This document shows positions 24,104 through 32,159 of a DNA stretch of 33,196 bases, in pieces. Both the position numbers and the translations under genes were made by a program. Origin of the DNA: DATMNI01 sp035570275 (GTDB lineage: Bacteria; Acidobacteriota; Terriglobia; Bryobacterales; Bryobacteraceae); the NCBI GenBank assembly GCA_035570275.1, contig DATMNI010000404.1:1-33196 (forward strand), read 5' to 3'. The notes beneath the pieces are model-generated. The model was not told where the DNA came from, did not search any database, and saw only the letters and a list, made by a program, of their open reading frames with translations. Numbering within the stretch: position 1 is the first letter of the stretch; the number at the start of each line of letters is the position of its first letter.

Positions 24104-24919
24104 GTGGTTACGCCTGCGCCTTCCTCACGTTCAACACGCGTTCGATACCGTGTCCTCGGAATGACGTTAGCGGTCTACATGATCACCTACATGGACCGCG
24201 TCGTTATCTCGAACGCAGCCCCCTCCATTCGATCGGAGTTGCGTCTGTCGCTGGTTTGCCATGGGCTGGATTCTCGCCAGTTTCCGCTGGAGCTACGCTC
24301 TGTTTCAAATACCAGGCGGCTGGTTGGGACCTTGGGCGGCGCGCGCTGACGCTGATTGTCGTCTGGTGGAGCATTTTTACGTCCGCTACCGCAATGGCCT
24401 GGAACGTCGCGACCATGATCTTAGTCCGCTTCTTTTTCGGAGTCGGCGAGGCGGGCGCCTTTCCGATCGCGACCCGCTCACTTTCGCGCTGGCTCTTGCC
24501 GGGTGAGCGAGGGCTTGCCCAGGGACTGACACATGCCGGATCGCGCCTTGGAGCCGCACTTACCCCCTCCGTTGGTGGTTTTCATTATCGGCCTTTATGG
24601 ATGGCGGGCCGCTTTCTATACATTCGGAGCGCTGGGAATGATATGGAGCGCGGTCTGGTTTGTCTGGTACCGGGACACTCCCGCCGAGCACGGAGAAGTC
24701 AATGAGGCAGAGCGCGAATTGATTGAGGAAGGCTCGCGGGACCATCAGAGCATGAGCGCCGCCTTATCGTGGCGGAAGATGTTCTCCGATTCCGCAGTTT
24801 GGTATTTATGCGCCGCCTACTTTTGTTACACATACGCCCTCGCTACCTATCTTGACTGGTTTCCTACATACCTGAAGGAGTATCGGCACTACTCCCTAAA
24901 AAAGGGATGGTCACTGTGA
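24104..24919 (+). pseudogene. Broken MFS transporter, ACS (sugar-acid/anion symporter) type
   Basis: The N-terminal half of a major-facilitator transporter is spread over three frames. The pieces in order are VLGMTLAVYMITYMDRVVIS (frame of 24104), then MGWILASFRWSYALFQIPGG (frame +1, from about 24260), then RRALTLIVVWWSIFTSATAM and VRFFFGVGEAGAFPIATRSL (frame +2, from about 24335). Finally PLVVFIIGLYGWRAAFYTFG returns to the first frame (from about 24565). Each break fits a one-base insertion, and three of them restore the original frame. The sequence then ends after about six helices (YLDWFPTYLKEYRHYS), so the second half is missing. The GxGEA motif and TYMDR are typical of ACS-family glucarate, galactonate or hexuronate transporters. 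That links it to the DgoD-like dehydratases by function, but it cannot be active. Confidence 0.75.
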
Positions 24920-25496
24920 TGCTAGTTGACCATGCGGACAAGGTGCCAGTGGCGAACTGAGGCCGCGGCGTCCCAAAAATCATACAGGTAGGTGTGGCCG
25001 TGGGGCACTACGCCGGGCAACGCACGAGCTAAATTGCGCCTCGCCGGTGTAATCCGTGGGTTTAATGCGTGCCGGGTACTCGCACAGCTAGAACCTAAGG
25101 GCGTTAGCTGATCGTTGACACCAGAAAAGCGATGAAGCAGCCGATCAATGCCTTCGAGCACGGCGCCGCTCATTTGGCTGCAGTTCGAATACCGGGAATG
25201 GAGTTCGCGCTCCGGGCGCCGCAGGCTGGCGAGGCATTATGGAGGTTGGGGCCGGCAACGTCCTTGATGCGGTCCTGAAGACTGTCGGGCTTCCCGACCA
25301 TCTCGTTTATCGCATGCGGTGAATTGAGGTTGCCATCGTATCGCTTGCGATTTGGGCGACCGCTGCTTTTTCGGGTGCTGTTCGAAGCCACGTCCCACAG
25401 AAGGTACCGAGGTCGGCAGGTGTGGATACCAAACACCCGCCTCCGAGGCCCGGCAGTAAGTTTGCGCGCTCGTTGGAGTGTCTCTGATCGACCCGG
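24920..25496. other. About 0.58 kb without an intact gene
   Basis: Between the truncated transporter and the end of the convergent esterase operon. Minus-strand frames hold protein-like pieces (ANLLPGLGGGCLVSTPADLG near 25400, faintly like class C beta-lactamase-type serine hydrolases; LLHRFSGVNDQLTPLGSS near 25130). They are in different frames, without starts or further conserved blocks. I cannot assign them. Confidence 0.4.
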
Positions 25497-26792
25497 CTAT
25501 CGATTGTAGATGCGAACCCGAAATGGCGGCTTCGCTTTCTCGTCTGAGCTCTGCTCGAAAGACTGCTCGGTCTTTTTGGGATCGTAATCGTGCCACAACC
25601 AGGTAAGACACTCCGGCAACTCCGATACCGCCAGGGCCGCATGGTGTGTCCCGAAACCAAAACTGAACTGGAAGTCGTAACCCTTCAACTTCAGGGAATT
25701 GGCAAGCTGGATACTCTGCAGCGGCCAGCTCCCGGAATTGGCCTCCTGATCTTCCGAGCCGTCGTTCATCCAGACACGAAGGTTTCGCTTCGCTTCGCGG
25801 CGGACTTTGAACGGATAAATATTGCCGCCATCCTGTTCGCCGGGCTTCCATTGAAGCGCTGTGAAGCTCCCCACCACGGTATACACGCGGCTGAATTCCT
25901 CGGGATGGTTGAACGCCGCGTTAAAGGCTGCAATCCCGCCGGAGGATTGGCCCTGAATTGCCCGGCTGTAGGCGTCCTTGCGGATGTTGTACTTCGCGTA
26001 CACTTCGGGAAGAATGTCTTCCTTCAGATATTGCCAGTACTTGTCCGAAACCGTGTCGTATTGGATCGATCGGAGACTTCTGCCATTCAAGGTTCCCGGC
26101 GAAATGAACACGTGAATCATCACCGGAATCTTCTTCTCATAAATGAGGTTGTCGGTGACTTCCTGAAGCCGGTAAAGACTTGGGCACAACCGGCACTGCT
26201 CTTCCGTATTGCGTGTGTTGTACCTCTCTCCGTCCTGCCATACCATCAAGGCCGCGGGAACCGCGGGATCGTACTGGGTCGGGACATAGATCCAGTAGTC
26301 GCTGCTCATCCCGTCGTAGACCTTGCTGATGTTCACGTGCTTTTCGGAGAGGTGACCCTGAGGAACACCCGGGCGCGCATAAGAATCAGGAGTGTATGCC
26401 GGCACATCGTACGATCCGCCAAATCTGGCGCCGTCGATCAGGTAATGGAAGCGATGGGAGGTCCCCACCGCAAGCTTTCCGGTGTAGAACCACAGGTCGC
26501 TTCCGGCAAGATGCTTCATCCCGCCGGCCGGCTGGTCATCTATGACCAGCATAGGCTGCCTGGCGTTTTCGACGGCGAAGATGAAATCCGGGCCATTCGA
26601 ATTGAACGCCTCGCCTTTCTTGATTTCAGTCTCGCCCAGGCTTTTCACCAGGGCCTCGCGGAACGCGGGGGAATCGGGTTGGGACCGGGCGAGTTCCAGA
26701 AGGCGATCCATCGCCGTCTTTTCGAGTCCAGGCACCGGCCGGCTGAGGAACAACACACCGATAACCAGCGCTACTCTGTAAGAGTTCAGCAT
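25497..26792 (-). CDS. Secreted alpha/beta-hydrolase esterase (enterochelin-esterase-like fold)
   Basis: A protein of 431 residues from ATG 26792. This start is preferred over the GTG two codons earlier because AAAGGA lies 7 bp before the ATG and would sit on top of the GTG. A Sec signal follows (YRVALVIGVLFLSRPVPG). An N-terminal E-set-like region (KGEAFNSNGPDFIFAVE to HRFHYLIDGARFGGSYDV) precedes the catalytic domain, with DYWIYVPTQYDPAVPAALMV, nucleophile S283 in IQGQSSGGIA, a likely acid in NDGSEDQ, and the base at H383 or H384 in GTHHAALA. It resembles the Fes/CE1 esterase at 11970 in layout but is clearly divergent. It is the third gene of the second DUF1592-DUF1552 operon, starting 22 bp after the DUF1552 gene. 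The substrate is unknown; an ester on carbohydrate is likely by context. Confidence 0.88.
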   Translation of the reverse strand: MLNSYRVALVIGVLFLSRPVPGLEKTAMDRLLELARSQPDSPAFREALVKSLGETEIKKGEAFNSNGPDFIFAVENARQPMLVIDDQPAGGMKHLAGSDLWFYTGKLAVGTSHRFHYLIDGARFGGSYDVPAYTPDSYARPGVPQGHLSEKHVNISKVYDGMSSDYWIYVPTQYDPAVPAALMVWQDGERYNTRNTEEQCRLCPSLYRLQEVTDNLIYEKKIPVMIHVFISPGTLNGRSLRSIQYDTVSDKYWQYLKEDILPEVYAKYNIRKDAYSRAIQGQSSGGIAAFNAAFNHPEEFSRVYTVVGSFTALQWKPGEQDGGNIYPFKVRREAKRNLRVWMNDGSEDQEANSGSWPLQSIQLANSLKLKGYDFQFSFGFGTHHAALAVSELPECLTWLWHDYDPKKTEQSFEQSSDEKAKPPFRVRIYNR

Positions 26793-26814
26793 CTTCACGT
26801 CCTTTGTGCGCGTC

Positions 26815-28176
26815 TCAGATTTCGCTGAGTTCGCGAAGTTTACCCGTGCTGTCGGCGAACGATTCGGCCGGAACGCCCATCTGCTGCGCCATAGTCAGGT
26901 GCAGATTGGCTAGCGGAGTCTCGCTCGGGAACTTGATGTGGCGGCCAGGACGGAACAGGCCGTTGCCGCGCCCGGTGAGAATCGTCGGCAGGTTGTCGTG
27001 ATCGTGGTCGCGTCCGAGACCGCTGCCGTAGCTGACCATGATGTGATCGAAAAGAGTGCCGTCGCCATCCGGAGTGCTCTTCAGCTTGCCGATGAAATAG
27101 GCGAACTGCTCGGCCTCATAGCGGTTGATGGCGATGCACTTTGCGATCTTTTCCTTGTCCCCGCCGTGGTGTGTCAGGCCATGGTGGGAATCCGAGATGC
27201 CGATTTCGCGGTAGGCGCGGTTGCTCTGCTCGATGGCCATCTGGAACGTGATCACGCGGGTCGAGTCGGTCTGGAACGCCGCCACCATCAGGTCGAAGAT
27301 CAGCTTGGAATGCTCCGCATAGTGCTCCGGTACGCTGGAGGAAGGAACCTCCATAGTCGGCTTGACACGCGGGGTGTTGGCCTGCTCGGTTTTTTGGATC
27401 CGCCCTTCGATCTCGCGGATGGCGTACAGGTACTCATCCACCTTGCGCCGGTCGGAGGCGCCAAGGGAACCTTGCAGGTGGCGCGTATCCTCCATGACTG
27501 AATCGAGAACGCTGCGGTTGTAGCGCTGCATGCGGGCACGGCGGACGGGGTCGAGATCCAGTTCGGGGTTGCCGAACAGACGCTCGAAGACAGCGCGCGG
27601 CCGGATCTCCGGGGGATTCGGCGTCGAGGGCGTGCGCCACGAGATGCTGTTGGAGTACGCGCAGCTGTAGCCGTTGTCGCAGTTACCACCCTGGATACCG
27701 TCTTCGCAGCTCAACTGAAGCGAGGGGAAGCGGGTATTGGAGCCGATCGCATTGGCCACGACCTGGTCGATCGATACCCCGGCTTGAATCTCTTTACCGA
27801 AGGTCTTCTTCGGATGCATACCGGTGAGGTAGGCGGCGCCGGCCCGGCCATGGTCGCCTGGACCATCGCCTTTCGCCCGCCCGCCGTCATTCGTGAGGCC
27901 CGCGAGGACCATGATGTCGTTGCGGTACGGGATGAGCGGTTCGAGCACGGTCGAGATCTGCTCCGGTAGCGCCGCGACGTCCCCTTCGGTTTTCGGCGTC
28001 CAGGAATCCGGCTGGACTCCGTTGGGGAAGTAGAGGAATGCCATTCGGCATGCGGGCTTCGTGGGGGCGAATGCCAATGCGGGACGCATAGCATCCAGGA
28101 ACGGCAATCCGATGGCGGCTCCGATGCCGCGCAGGAACGTGCGTCGCCGTAGGTGACGCTTCAGTAATACATTCAT
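26815..28176 (-). CDS. DUF1552 (HXXSHH) family protein, TAT-exported (second copy)
   Basis: A 453-residue protein with a strong twin-arginine signal (RRRTFLRGIGAAIGLPFLDA) and the family N-terminus RMAFLYFPNGVQPDSWTPK. The naming motif appears as HGLTHH (332-337), with Thr in place of the usual Ser. Other family blocks are GDHGRAGAAYLTGMHPKKT, LQLSCEDGIQGGNCDNGYSC and IMVSYGSGLGRDHDHDNLPT. The ATG overlaps the TGA of the DUF1592 gene by four bases, and GGAGGAAAGGG lies just upstream. It differs strongly from the first copy (7677-8969), so the two modules are old paralogues or separate acquisitions rather than a recent duplication. Confidence 0.92.
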   Translation of the reverse strand: MNVLLKRHLRRRTFLRGIGAAIGLPFLDAMRPALAFAPTKPACRMAFLYFPNGVQPDSWTPKTEGDVAALPEQISTVLEPLIPYRNDIMVLAGLTNDGGRAKGDGPGDHGRAGAAYLTGMHPKKTFGKEIQAGVSIDQVVANAIGSNTRFPSLQLSCEDGIQGGNCDNGYSCAYSNSISWRTPSTPNPPEIRPRAVFERLFGNPELDLDPVRRARMQRYNRSVLDSVMEDTRHLQGSLGASDRRKVDEYLYAIREIEGRIQKTEQANTPRVKPTMEVPSSSVPEHYAEHSKLIFDLMVAAFQTDSTRVITFQMAIEQSNRAYREIGISDSHHGLTHHGGDKEKIAKCIAINRYEAEQFAYFIGKLKSTPDGDGTLFDHIMVSYGSGLGRDHDHDNLPTILTGRGNGLFRPGRHIKFPSETPLANLHLTMAQQMGVPAESFADSTGKLRELSEI

Positions 28177-30719
28177 CCCTTTCCTCCAGTTTCGCCCGTT
28201 CGCATTCCGAAGGGCTTGCTTCCGACGATTTCCAGGACCAATGTCGAAAAACGATAGTTGTTCTGTTCCATCTTTCGCACGATGTCTGCCACCGTGCGCC
28301 GGTCATACGGCTCCAGACCCCGCCCGAGTGCGAACGTCAGCATCTTCTCGGTGAGGTTGCGCGTGAAGGCCGCGGACTGTCCGCGCAGTATCTGTTTCAA
28401 ATCCTTGGCGCCTTTGAAGGACCTGCCGTCGGGCAGCACGCCCGAGGTATCGATGGCGACCTCGCCATCCTTGTCACGCCAGGCCCCGACGGCATCATAA
28501 CTTTCAAGGCCGAAGCCGATGGGGTCCATCTGGTTGTGGCAGACAGCGCAGGAGGGGTCCTTGCGGTGCTGCTCCATGCGTTGGCGGAGCGACACGGTCT
28601 TGCCCAGATTGGTTTCATTCAGCACCGGGACGTCGGGTGGAGGCGGAGGGGGAGCGGCGCCGAGAAGGTTCTCGAGAACCCACTTCCCGCGCACCGGAGG
28701 CGAGGTTCGCGTCGGGTAGGACGAAACCGTCAGGATCGCACCCTGCGTCATCAGGCCGCCGCGTCTTTCTCCATCCAGCGTCACGCGCTGGAACTCTTCG
28801 CCGGTGACCCCGGGAATACCATAGTGACGCGCCAGAATGCCGTTGACGTAGGTGAACGGCGCATCCAGGAAATCGAGCACGCTGCGGTCTTCCTGGATCA
28901 CCGTTTGCACGAACATGGTGGTCTCTTTGCGCATGTTGTCGAGCAGTTCGTCGTCGACGGTCGGGAAACGCCGCGGGTCAGGCTTGGTGCGGCCCAGATT
29001 GCGGAGTTGCAGCCACTGTGACGCAAAGTTGTCCACCAGATTCGAGCCCTTTGGGTCGGTCATCATGCGGCGGACTTGTTGCTGGAGGACGTCCGGATTG
29101 CGGAGCCCGCCCTGGTCGGCGAGCCGCGACAGCTCCTCATCGGGCATGCTGGCCCACAGGAAGTAGGACAGGCGCGAGGCAAATTCGTGATCGCTGACCG
29201 GATGGGCGGCGGCGCTGCGTACCGAAGTCTTTGGCTCGCGCTCGATATGGAACAGGAAGTCGGGCGAGACCAGGATGGCCTCGAGAGCAAGGCGCACGCC
29301 TTCGTCAATGGAGTCGCCTTCCTTGCGAGCCATGGCAACCAGCTTGTACTTGGCGTCGACCTCGGCGGGGGTTACGGGGCGGCGCCAGGCGCGCCGCATC
29401 ACCGATTCGATCGCTTTACGCGCGCACTCCGCGGTGTGTTTCCCGGGCGCATGATTGCAGACGAACACCTTGTGGTAGCTGCCCGGCGGTTCTTTGCTCG
29501 GGTTGAACGGCCCCACGATATCCAGGTAGTCGACGAAGAGGGCGCGGCGCTGGTCGGGATTGATATTCTGGCGCGGGTCGGCTAAATCGGCCAGTTCGGG
29601 GAACGATGCCCGCAGCTCGTGCGTCCCTGCCTTCACCGTCGCGCGCGCGGTGAATTCTCCGCGATCGTAGCCGAAGGTGGTGGTCCCCTCGACGACTTCC
29701 GTCATGATGGACGCACCGTCTACCGCCACGATGAGCTTGCGGGGCGGCGCCGCGACCCGGGCCGCTTCTTCGCGGGCTCGCAACTGTTCCGGAGTAAGCG
29801 GAGCACGGCCCCCGCGCCGCCCCCCGGGGGCGCCAGCCCGTCCCCCTTGTCCTTGTCCAGGACCGCGTCCAGCGCCGGCGCGGCCTGCAGCCCCGCCTCC
29901 GGGTCCGTTGCCGGAGTTTACGACCACATCGCCGCCACGGAAGTTGGCGATGCGCAGGCGGAACTCGTACTCGGCATCGGCGGGGAACACCCAGGAACCG
30001 TACATGGCGCCACGCATGGAGTAAGGTAAGGCGACCCCGTAGGTGCTGTTTGCAACATCATTAATATCCGGCGAGCGCCGGTTCAGGAGCCGGATGAGCC
30101 GTGTGGGCTTGTCGGGCAGCGGCGCTCCATAAATGGCCAACTGCGACACCTTTTCGGCGGCGGCGAGATACTTCTCCATCAGCATCGGCGAGACGGTGAG
30201 CACATCGCCAACGTTGTCGAAACCGTACCCCGAATCGTCCACCGGGAACTCGTCTGCGGGGCGAATTGGGACTCCCAGCAGGTCCCGGATCGTGTTGTTG
30301 TACTCCACCCGATTCAAGCGTCGAGCCATCACGCGGCCGGGATTGTCCGTGAGGTAGCCCGTCGTCTTGAGCACGCCGTCAATCCAACTGGTAACGGCGG
30401 CGATATCCTCCTTCGCGGGCGCCGGTAGTCCGGGAGGCGGCATCTTGCCGGTAACGAGCCTGTCGCGCACTTTGTCCCAGACTTCCGGCTTCTTTTCGGC
30501 GGAACCCTGATCGCTGAACGCCTGCAAATTGAGGTTCGCGGTGCTCATTTTCTCGTTATGGCAGGCAAAGCAATTTTGGGCGAGGAAGGGCTGTACCCTG
30601 GAGTTGAAGATCTGACCGGTTGCCGCGGCTTGCGCGCGGCTCTGCCCGCCAAGGTTTAGCAGCCAGGCAAAGGAAACGCACAAACCCAGCACGGTCAGCG
30701 ACCCAGCACGCATCCGCAT
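28173..30719 (-). CDS. DUF1592/DUF1588/DUF1585 planctomycete-type cytochrome protein (second copy)
   Basis: About 848 residues from ATG 30719, with a second Met two codons on. An upstream in-frame start at 30788 is rejected because it would overlap a good promoter (-35 at 30759-30754, -10 at 30736-30731) and would bury the signal peptide (AGSLTVLGLCVSFAWLLNLG). Domain order: heme motif CFACH (50-54) with GKMPPPG, DUF1587 (RRLNRVEYNNTIRDLLGV), a carbohydrate-binding-like beta region interrupted by a Gly/Arg-rich insert (about 265-307). Then DUF1595 (RAWRRPVTPAEVDAKYKL), DUF1592 (RLSYFLWASMPDEELSRLAD), DUF1588 with CAVCH (724-728) in CAVCHNQMDPIGFGLE, and DUF1585. It is the promoter-proximal gene of an operon with DUF1552 and an esterase. 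A transposase gene lies divergently just upstream. Redox function is inferred. Confidence 0.9.
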   Translation of the reverse strand: MRMRAGSLTVLGLCVSFAWLLNLGGQSRAQAAATGQIFNSRVQPFLAQNCFACHNEKMSTANLNLQAFSDQGSAEKKPEVWDKVRDRLVTGKMPPPGLPAPAKEDIAAVTSWIDGVLKTTGYLTDNPGRVMARRLNRVEYNNTIRDLLGVPIRPADEFPVDDSGYGFDNVGDVLTVSPMLMEKYLAAAEKVSQLAIYGAPLPDKPTRLIRLLNRRSPDINDVANSTYGVALPYSMRGAMYGSWVFPADAEYEFRLRIANFRGGDVVVNSGNGPGGGAAGRAGAGRGPGQGQGGRAGAPGGRRGGRAPLTPEQLRAREEAARVAAPPRKLIVAVDGASIMTEVVEGTTTFGYDRGEFTARATVKAGTHELRASFPELADLADPRQNINPDQRRALFVDYLDIVGPFNPSKEPPGSYHKVFVCNHAPGKHTAECARKAIESVMRRAWRRPVTPAEVDAKYKLVAMARKEGDSIDEGVRLALEAILVSPDFLFHIEREPKTSVRSAAAHPVSDHEFASRLSYFLWASMPDEELSRLADQGGLRNPDVLQQQVRRMMTDPKGSNLVDNFASQWLQLRNLGRTKPDPRRFPTVDDELLDNMRKETTMFVQTVIQEDRSVLDFLDAPFTYVNGILARHYGIPGVTGEEFQRVTLDGERRGGLMTQGAILTVSSYPTRTSPPVRGKWVLENLLGAAPPPPPPDVPVLNETNLGKTVSLRQRMEQHRKDPSCAVCHNQMDPIGFGLESYDAVGAWRDKDGEVAIDTSGVLPDGRSFKGAKDLKQILRGQSAAFTRNLTEKMLTFALGRGLEPYDRRTVADIVRKMEQNNYRFSTLVLEIVGSKPFGMRTGETGGKG

Positions 30720-30730
30720 AAGTGTTGAGA

Positions 30731-30759
30731 ATTCTATCAGGCCCAACGGCCGAGGACAA
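30731..30759 (-). promoter_or_regulatory. Promoter of the second DUF1592-DUF1552-esterase operon
   Basis: On the minus strand TTGTCC (30759-30754), a 17-bp spacer and TAGAAT (30736-30731). The ATG at 30719 follows the -10 box after 11 nt with no Shine-Dalgarno, so the message would have a leader of about 4 nt or none. The mobile element begins about 30 bp upstream of the -35, leaving the promoter intact. Confidence 0.6.
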
Positions 30760-30784
30760 GGCCGCCTTGTACGTAGACAAAAGT

Positions 30785-31915
30785 CCATGATGTCGTGAAA
30801 TCAGCAACTTGCGATCCCGCACCTTTCGCCCAACGAAGCCACGTTAGGGCATGTTACGAGGGTGAGTTCGTGCTCGAATCTATTCTCTCTTTCATTGCCG
30901 GCGCCACGGTCTTCTTTCGCAGTCGGAGCGATACCGCCCTCGAAGTCCTCGCCCTCCGTCAGCAGGTCGCCGTGCTCAAACGCAAACGGCCGCGGCCAGT
31001 ATTGAACTCCTTGGACCGACTCTTCTGGACCGCCCTCCGCCACTTTTGGTCCCGCTGGGCCGACGTCTTGGTCATCGTCAAGCCCGAGACCGTGATCGGC
31101 TGGCACCGCGCCGGCTTCCGTCTCTATTGGCGTTGGCGATCCAGGCCACGCGGCGGTCGCCCCAAGATCACCGAGGGGATTCGGTTTCTGATCCGTCGCC
31201 TGGCGCAGGAGAACCCGGATTGGGGAGCACCCAGGATTCATGGAGAGCTTCAGAAGCTGGGATTCGTGGTCTCAGAACGGAGCGTGGCGCGCTATCTGCG
31301 ACGTGTCCGGCGCCGCGGCGACCCGGGTAGGCGGTGGCTTACGTTTCTCCAGAATCACCGCGAGGTGATCGCCGCATTCGACTTCTTCACCGTCCCGACG
31401 GTGACCTTCCAGTTGCTGTACTGCTTCTTCGTGATCCAGCATGGACGGCGCAGGATTGTGCACTTCAACGTGACCCGCTACCCGACAGCGGAGTGGGTCG
31501 TCCAACAACTGCGCGAGGCTTTCCCCGAAGCGGGTCCGTATCGATATGCCATCTTCGATCGAGATTCGACGTTCACTGACGAAGTGGTCACCTTCTTGAA
31601 GGCAACGGGGCTGAAGCCCAAACGGACGAGTGTACGGTCGCCTTGGCAAAATGGAATTGCGGAAAGATGGGTAGGAAGTTGCCGGAGAGAGATCCTCGAC
31701 CACATCATTGCGCTGAACGAACCACATCTCCGCCGGCTGATCCGCGATTACGTGAACTACTACCACGAGGATCGAATTCACGATAGCCTCAGTAAAGACA
31801 CGCCGAACCGACGGACAGTGGAGCCGAAGCCAGCAGCGAAGGCAAGCGTGATTTCAATGCCGCTCCTGGGTGGTCTGCACCATCGCTACGCGTGGCGCGA
31901 AGCGGCATAGGGAGC
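30785..31915 (+). mobile_element. Insertion sequence with single-ORF DDE (rve) transposase
   Basis: The transposase gene and its flanks. The left boundary is placed near TGTCGTGAAATCAGCAACTT (30791-30810), but no inverted copy was found after the stop codon, so the exact ends and any target duplication are undefined. The right end may be deleted. Confidence 0.5.
30870..31910 (+). CDS. Integrase-core (rve, DDE) transposase
   Basis: About 346 residues from GTG 30870; longer in-frame starts (30795) add a non-conserved leader. After an N-terminal hydrophobic segment (ESILSFIAGATVFF) come LEVLALRQQVAVLKRKRPRP, a helix-turn-helix region (WHRAGFRLYWRW to WGAPRIHGELQKLGFVVSER) and the rve catalytic core. 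The core has the first Asp in AAFDFFTVPT, the second in IFDRDSTFTDEV and the Glu in PWQNGIAERWVGSCRREILD. The tail HDSLSKDTPNR and GGLHHRYAWREAA are standard for this IS group, common in Acidobacteria as a single-frame IS3/IS481-like transposase. It appears complete and could be active if the ends are intact. Confidence 0.88.
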   Translation: MLESILSFIAGATVFFRSRSDTALEVLALRQQVAVLKRKRPRPVLNSLDRLFWTALRHFWSRWADVLVIVKPETVIGWHRAGFRLYWRWRSRPRGGRPKITEGIRFLIRRLAQENPDWGAPRIHGELQKLGFVVSERSVARYLRRVRRRGDPGRRWLTFLQNHREVIAAFDFFTVPTVTFQLLYCFFVIQHGRRRIVHFNVTRYPTAEWVVQQLREAFPEAGPYRYAIFDRDSTFTDEVVTFLKATGLKPKRTSVRSPWQNGIAERWVGSCRREILDHIIALNEPHLRRLIRDYVNYYHEDRIHDSLSKDTPNRRTVEPKPAAKASVISMPLLGGLHHRYAWREAA

Positions 31916-32114
31916 TCTCCGCTACCAGTTGCTCTCGGTGTAGCCCTGGTCGGAATCACCGGCGACGTGCACCGGGACGCAGGTCTTGTCGAAGTAGTCA
32001 CCCGAAGACTCTACGGTCGACATCTGTCCGGACCGCTGTTTTTCAGCGAAAGTCCGCGGAAATCGGCGACCGCCTTCAGCGCCCACACCGAACCCGCATC
32101 CGCAGCCACTTTCC

Positions 32115-32128
32115 ACGTTACGTAACGT
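32115..32128. repeat. Perfect 14-bp palindrome
   Basis: ACGTTACGTAACGT reads the same on both strands. It lies next to a second hairpin and just past the point where enolase similarity ends (about 32160), so it may mark a recombination joint or a regulator site. Confidence 0.7.
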
Positions 32129-32129
32129 C

Positions 32130-32145
32130 GCTCCGCTTGCGGAGC
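32130..32145. repeat. Perfect 7-bp inverted repeat with 2-nt loop
   Basis: GCTCCGC-TT-GCGGAGC, starting one base after the 14-bp palindrome. Without a T tract it is not an obvious terminator. The two structures together form a compact cruciform-capable patch at the breakpoint of the enolase pseudogene. Confidence 0.65.
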
Positions 32146-32159
32146 TGGTTTTGGCTACG

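Larger units (their letters stand above)
31911..32159. other. Junction stretch with a protein-like tail and palindromes
   Basis: Between the transposase and the truncated enolase. On the minus strand one frame ends at TAG 31924-31922 with DYFDKTCVPVHVAGDSDQGY and TESNW. Just upstream another frame reads VTWKVAADAGSVWALKAVAD. These could be a frameshifted 3' end of an unidentified gene, cut by the same event that truncated the enolase gene. No family is recognised. Confidence 0.35.

Noticed and set aside
25590..26828. Plus-strand open frame of 412 codons opposite the esterase
   Set aside because: Antisense shadow; the minus-strand product has a signal peptide and catalytic Ser/His motifs.
18171..30810. 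Shared 12-mer AATCAGCAACTT near the hairpin/tRNA scar and at the left end of the transposase element
   Set aside because: A 12-bp match is expected several times by chance in 33 kb, and the flanking bases do not align, so it is not evidence for a second IS end.
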